Shown here: positions 31,868-34,923 of the stretch, piece after piece | Position numbering within the stretch: position 1 is the stretch's first letter | Layout: every line of letters starts with the position of its first letter | NCBI GenBank assembly: GCA_964418365.1 | Contig: CAYQLM010000026.1 | Coordinates: forward strand, 1 to 34,923 | Source: JBBDXS01 sp964418365 | Lineage (GTDB): Bacteria; Chloroflexota; Dehalococcoidia; DSTF01; RBG-16-68-14 | Direction: 5' to 3' | Length of the DNA stretch: 34,923 bases | Notes under the pieces: model-generated | The model's input: only the letters and a program-made list of their open reading frames with translations | What the model was told of the DNA's origin: nothing | The model's database searches: none | Translations under genes and position numbers: made by a program

Positions 31868-34399
31868 CTACGCATCTTCGCTCAGAAACGCGTCAATCGC
31901 GCTCACCACGCGCGCCCCGAACGCCTCCCATGACTCCCAGGGCAGCGCGACTAGACGGCCGCCCGGAATGCGCGTCGCCATCTCACGTGCGAACGCGCCT
32001 AGTGCCGCCGCATCGCGACCGTCCGCCGGGTAGAGCAGCAGCACGGGCAGCTTGAGCTGCGACACCAGATCCGTTACGTCGAACATGTCGCTTGCGTCCA
32101 CGAACGCCTTCTGACCCTCCGGTGTGATAGACGTTCGCCAGATCTCGCTCATGTGCGGGTCACGGTTCCTGCTGGCCATCGTCTCCACGTACGTGTCGAA
32201 ATCCGTCTCGCGCATCGCCCGCATCGCCCTGTTCCGCGGCGACTGCCAGAACGCGCTTCCGCTCATCACCCCGTTGAGACTGATGATCGCTGAGACCCGT
32301 TCGGGATGGCGCAGCGCATAGATCGTGCTCACCATCATCCCGAATGCCCAACCCATGAGCGCGAAACGCTCCAGCCCGAGATGGTCCACGACCGCCTCCA
32401 GATCGAGCGTGAACTTTTCTAACGTGAGCTCCGAGACGCCCCGATCGGACAGACCGGCGCCTCGCCGGTCGAACGTGATCAGCCTCCGCTTCGCCGCCAG
32501 CGCCTCGTAGAGCTTGCCTTCGTACTCCCCTTGCCAGTCGAGTTGCACGTGCCAGGCCGTCCACATACGCACGTACACCAGCGGCGGTCCGCCGCCCGCG
32601 ACCGCGAACGCGATGCTGACGCCATCGCTCGTTTTCGCGTACTGGATCTGCGGCTCGGCCACGACGGAGCTGGTGCGCACGCGCGATGGAGCGTCGCTGG
32701 TCGTAGGAGCGTTACCTTCCAGCGCGCCAAGCACCTCGGCCGCCGTCTGAGGCCGGTCCTCGGGAGCTTTGGCCAGCATCTGCATGACGATGCGCTCGAG
32801 CGCGGGCGCGAGGCCGGGCTGGAGACCGGATAGAGGAACCGGAGAGGCGTTGATGTGTTGAGAGACAACCGCGACGGCTGTGTCAGCCACGAATGGCGGG
32901 CGGCCGGCGAGCATCTCGTAGAGCACGCAGCCGAGCGCGTAGATGTCGCTGCGCTGGTCGGCTTCCTGGCCGAGCGCCTGCTCGGGCGCCATGTAGGCGG
33001 CGGTACCCATCACCGTGCCCGTCTGCGTGAAATGCGAGCGCCCGAGCGCGGTGGCGAGGCCGAAGTCGCCGAGCTTGGCGTTGCCGCTCGCGGTCAGCCA
33101 GATGTTAGAGGGCTTGATGTCGCGATGAATGATGTCGCTGCCATGCGCGACGATCAGCGCGCGACAGACGTCCTGCGCGATGGCGACCGCGCGCTCGACG
33201 GGAAGCGGGCCACCGGCGCGAGCCAACTCTTCCTCGAGACTGCCACCGGCCAGGTATTCGCAGACGGTGAACGGCCGCCGCTCGTGGTCGCCGATGTCGT
33301 AGATCGCGACGATATGCGGCTGCGCCTCGAGGTGGGCGAGCGCCCGCGCCTCGCGCTTGAGGCGGGCGAGGCTGGCGTCGTCGATACCCTCAGCCTTGAG
33401 CAGCGCGATCGCGACGTCGCGGTCCAGCTGCGTGTCGCGCGCGAGGAAGACGATCTTCTGACCACCCTCGCCGAGCAGCTTGCTGACCACGTACCGGCCG
33501 GAGGAGAAGCTCTGCGGCTGGGCCGCGGGAGCGGCCATGGTACGGAATGAACCGGCCTGACTCGGAGTTGGACGGGTCGGTTCTGGCTCACCGCTGCCGC
33601 CTCGAAGGAATGTGTCGATCGCGTCGATCTCGGCGTCGCGGTCCGCGGCGATAACAACAAAGCGGGCATCCGGCAGGCTCGCGGCCAGGTCCTGGCAGAG
33701 CTCGAAGGAACCGAAGGGGAAACCCGTATCGTGGACGACGAGCACCGGCATTTCGAGCGTCGGCAGGATCGGACGGAGGTCGATCTGGTCTGCGGCTCGA
33801 GTGAACGCCTTGTGGGCCTTCGCGCTTGAGCTGCGGCGGATGGTTCCGGCCAGGAACTGCGTGTGAACCGGATCATCGAGTTCCGTGACGAGTTTGGCGA
33901 TAGCCAGTGTGAAGAACTCCCAGTCCTCCTCCGCAAGGCTGCTCATGGAGGCGACGGCGTCGGAGACACGAACACGGGCCCGCATGTCCAGAGCAGAGGC
34001 CCACCCATTGAGTACAACTACATGGCTCACGCGGGCTCTATTTCCGGCCGCGAACGCCATCGCGACGGCGGCCGCGGAGTGAACGCCCGCGACGGCGAAG
34101 CGCTGCAAGGAAAGGCGATCGACCACCGCTTGAAGGTCCAGCACGCGGGCCTCGAGGGAGAAATCGTCCACATCTCGCTGAGACGAGCCCATGCCCCTGA
34201 GGTCGTAGCGAACCACCCTCCAGCCTAGCTCGACGAGGCGGTCGGTCACGTCGCGCGTGTAGGGATCGGGGGCGGCATACATGTTCGCGTCGCCCCAGAT
34301 GTTCGACGCGAACACAATGGCCGGCCCACGGCCCGCACTGAAGTAGGCGATGCGGACGCCGTCCTCCGCCGTGCAATAGCGGACTTCGGGGTTAGGCAT
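31868..34399 (-). CDS. Alpha/beta-hydrolase - Ser/Thr protein kinase - alpha/beta-hydrolase fusion
   Basis: The 843 residues form three domains. Domain 1 (about 1-268) is an alpha/beta-hydrolase whose nucleophile turn reads GVHSAA (S108, outer Gly missing). A Pro-rich linker follows (270-300). Domain 2 (about 301-562) is a Hanks-type kinase with HRD (425-427), N432, DFG (445-447), APE (471-473) and E350. Domain 3 (about 583-843) is a second hydrolase fold whose turn is GWAFG, with A685 for the Ser. In the kinase the VAIK lysine is A332 (VAIALLK), while the loop G310-E-G-G-Q-K315 puts Lys at the third Gly place, as in WNK kinases. There is no membrane segment, so it is cytoplasmic. Both hydrolase units look like ligand sensors rather than enzymes; that is inference. 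Confidence 0.93.
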   Translation of the reverse strand: MPNPEVRYCTAEDGVRIAYFSAGRGPAIVFASNIWGDANMYAAPDPYTRDVTDRLVELGWRVVRYDLRGMGSSQRDVDDFSLEARVLDLQAVVDRLSLQRFAVAGVHSAAAVAMAFAAGNRARVSHVVVLNGWASALDMRARVRVSDAVASMSSLAEEDWEFFTLAIAKLVTELDDPVHTQFLAGTIRRSSSAKAHKAFTRAADQIDLRPILPTLEMPVLVVHDTGFPFGSFELCQDLAASLPDARFVVIAADRDAEIDAIDTFLRGGSGEPEPTRPTPSQAGSFRTMAAPAAQPQSFSSGRYVVSKLLGEGGQKIVFLARDTQLDRDVAIALLKAEGIDDASLARLKREARALAHLEAQPHIVAIYDIGDHERRPFTVCEYLAGGSLEEELARAGGPLPVERAVAIAQDVCRALIVAHGSDIIHRDIKPSNIWLTASGNAKLGDFGLATALGRSHFTQTGTVMGTAAYMAPEQALGQEADQRSDIYALGCVLYEMLAGRPPFVADTAVAVVSQHINASPVPLSGLQPGLAPALERIVMQMLAKAPEDRPQTAAEVLGALEGNAPTTSDAPSRVRTSSVVAEPQIQYAKTSDGVSIAFAVAGGGPPLVYVRMWTAWHVQLDWQGEYEGKLYEALAAKRRLITFDRRGAGLSDRGVSELTLEKFTLDLEAVVDHLGLERFALMGWAFGMMVSTIYALRHPERVSAIISLNGVMSGSAFWQSPRNRAMRAMRETDFDTYVETMASRNRDPHMSEIWRTSITPEGQKAFVDASDMFDVTDLVSQLKLPVLLLYPADGRDAAALGAFAREMATRIPGGRLVALPWESWEAFGARVVSAIDAFLSEDA

Positions 34400-34450
34400 A
34401 TCTCCCCTTCGTTACGCCAGGTCCCTCGGCCTCCACCCCACCGTTTCTCT

Positions 34451-34473
34451 ACCCCACGCGCTTCGGGATGACA
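34451..34473. repeat. Dispersed-repeat remnant
   Basis: Between the kinase gene and the acyl-CoA dehydrogenase, the minus strand reads TGTCATCCCGAAGCGCGTGG. This resembles the TGTCATCCTGAGCGCAGCG unit at 6735-6757, and is probably debris of the same repeat family. The rest of the 76-bp gap is unremarkable. Confidence 0.35.
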
Positions 34474-34475
34474 GG

Positions 34476-34923
34476 CTACTCGAACTCCCAGACGCCGCCG
34501 TTCTTGAACTCGCGCAGGATGCGCCGCGCGACGACCATGCGGTGCACTTCGTCTGGGCCGTCGTAGATGCGGGCGGCGCGCGCGTCGCGGTACATCTGCG
34601 CGAGCGGCGTGTCTTCGGAGACGCCCATCGCGCCGTGCACCTGGATCGCGCGGTCGATGACGTTGTGCAGGGCCGACGCCCCCCAGAACTTGATCAGCGA
34701 GATCTCGACGCGCGCTTCGTCACCCTGATCGATCTTGCTGGCCGCGTGCATGGTGAGGAGCCGACAGGCCTGGATATCGGCGGCGGAGTCGGCGATCCAG
34801 GTCTGCACCGTCTGCTTGTTCGCGAGCGGCTCCCCGCCGACCTGGCGCGAGAGCGCGCGGCGGCAGAGCAGCTCGAAGGCGCGCTGCATCTGGCCCAGCC
34901 AGCGCATGCAGTGGTGGATGCGG
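34476..34923 (-). CDS. Acyl-CoA dehydrogenase, C-terminal part (cut by window edge)
   Basis: The frame runs to the right edge of the window. The visible part is the C-terminal helical bundle of an acyl-CoA dehydrogenase: HHCMRWLGQMQRAFEL, KFWGASALHNVIDRAIQVHG and DTPLAQMYRDARAARIYDG. These flavoenzymes introduce the alpha-beta double bond in acyl-CoA. IYDGPDEVHRM is typical of the ACAD10/11-like and related groups. The N-terminal and FAD-binding parts lie outside the window, so the substrate class cannot be judged. Confidence 0.93.
   Translation of the reverse strand, partial: RIHHCMRWLGQMQRAFELLCRRALSRQVGGEPLANKQTVQTWIADSAADIQACRLLTMHAASKIDQGDEARVEISLIKFWGASALHNVIDRAIQVHGAMGVSEDTPLAQMYRDARAARIYDGPDEVHRMVVARRILREFKNGGVWEFE

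Noticed and set aside
1..34923. CRISPR array, transposase or prophage genes
   Set aside because: No regularly spaced identical repeats and no transposase, integrase or phage structural gene was found on either strand.

Overview
The window is a GC-rich, densely packed bacterial chromosome segment. There are many 1-4 nt start/stop overlaps, GTG and TTG starts, and genes on both strands. The gene mix is typical of an uncultured Chloroflexota lineage, possibly Dehalococcoidia: a CoA-transferase, acyl-CoA dehydrogenase, SDRs, an amidohydrolase, a 2-oxoacid:ferredoxin oxidoreductase, and lipoproteins with GC-rich lipoboxes. This assignment is inference, because no rRNA or strong marker is present.

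Layout. 1-1440: two small membrane proteins and a HEPN/MNT toxin-antitoxin-like pair. 1482-6632: a translationally coupled run of carB, GNAT acetyltransferase, pyrK and a P-loop kinase. carA is absent, and the partner pyrD lies at 11.7 kb. 6768-8068: an orphan beta-class DNA methyltransferase that converges on a lipoprotein. 8091-11125 (minus): a tight operon of a SufR-like Fe-S regulator, Mrp/ApbC Fe-S carrier, NYN-domain protein and lone receiver. A perfect 16-bp palindrome covers its predicted -35 box. 11332-12606: a small zinc-ribbon protein, a strong terminator and pyrD. 12721-15973: an island-like stretch with an OLD-family ATPase/TOPRIM nuclease of different composition, tRNA-Pro, two tandem cupredoxin lipoproteins and a 3' remnant of a second tRNA-Pro. 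15985-22209: a GH25-like protein, an MscS channel, an amidohydrolase with a TTGACA promoter, a TIG lipoprotein and a fused double CoA-transferase III. 22417-26318: CBS, KorA, KorB and zinc-ribbon-CBS, apparently one operon. 26340-27372: a foldable leader region and a truncated UDP-glucose-dehydrogenase-like protein without its catalytic Cys. 27425-34923: tRNA-Asp, an SDR, a dienelactone hydrolase, a small unknown protein, serS, another SDR, a hydrolase-kinase-hydrolase fusion and the C-terminus of an acyl-CoA dehydrogenase.

The most unusual item is the 843-residue protein at 31868-34399. It has two degenerate alpha/beta-hydrolase domains around a Hanks-type kinase. That kinase lacks the canonical beta3 lysine and has a lysine at the third glycine position of the nucleotide loop, as eukaryotic WNK kinases do. 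Other unusual points are a class-1B-like PyrD with Ser in place of the catalytic Cys, a UDP-glucose-dehydrogenase-like protein with Ser in place of Cys, CBS proteins on both sides of KorAB, and a palindromic repeat that also occurs in frame in the linker of the fused CoA-transferase.

Dispersed palindromic or direct repeats of several kinds occur between genes. No CRISPR array, transposase, integrase or rRNA was seen.
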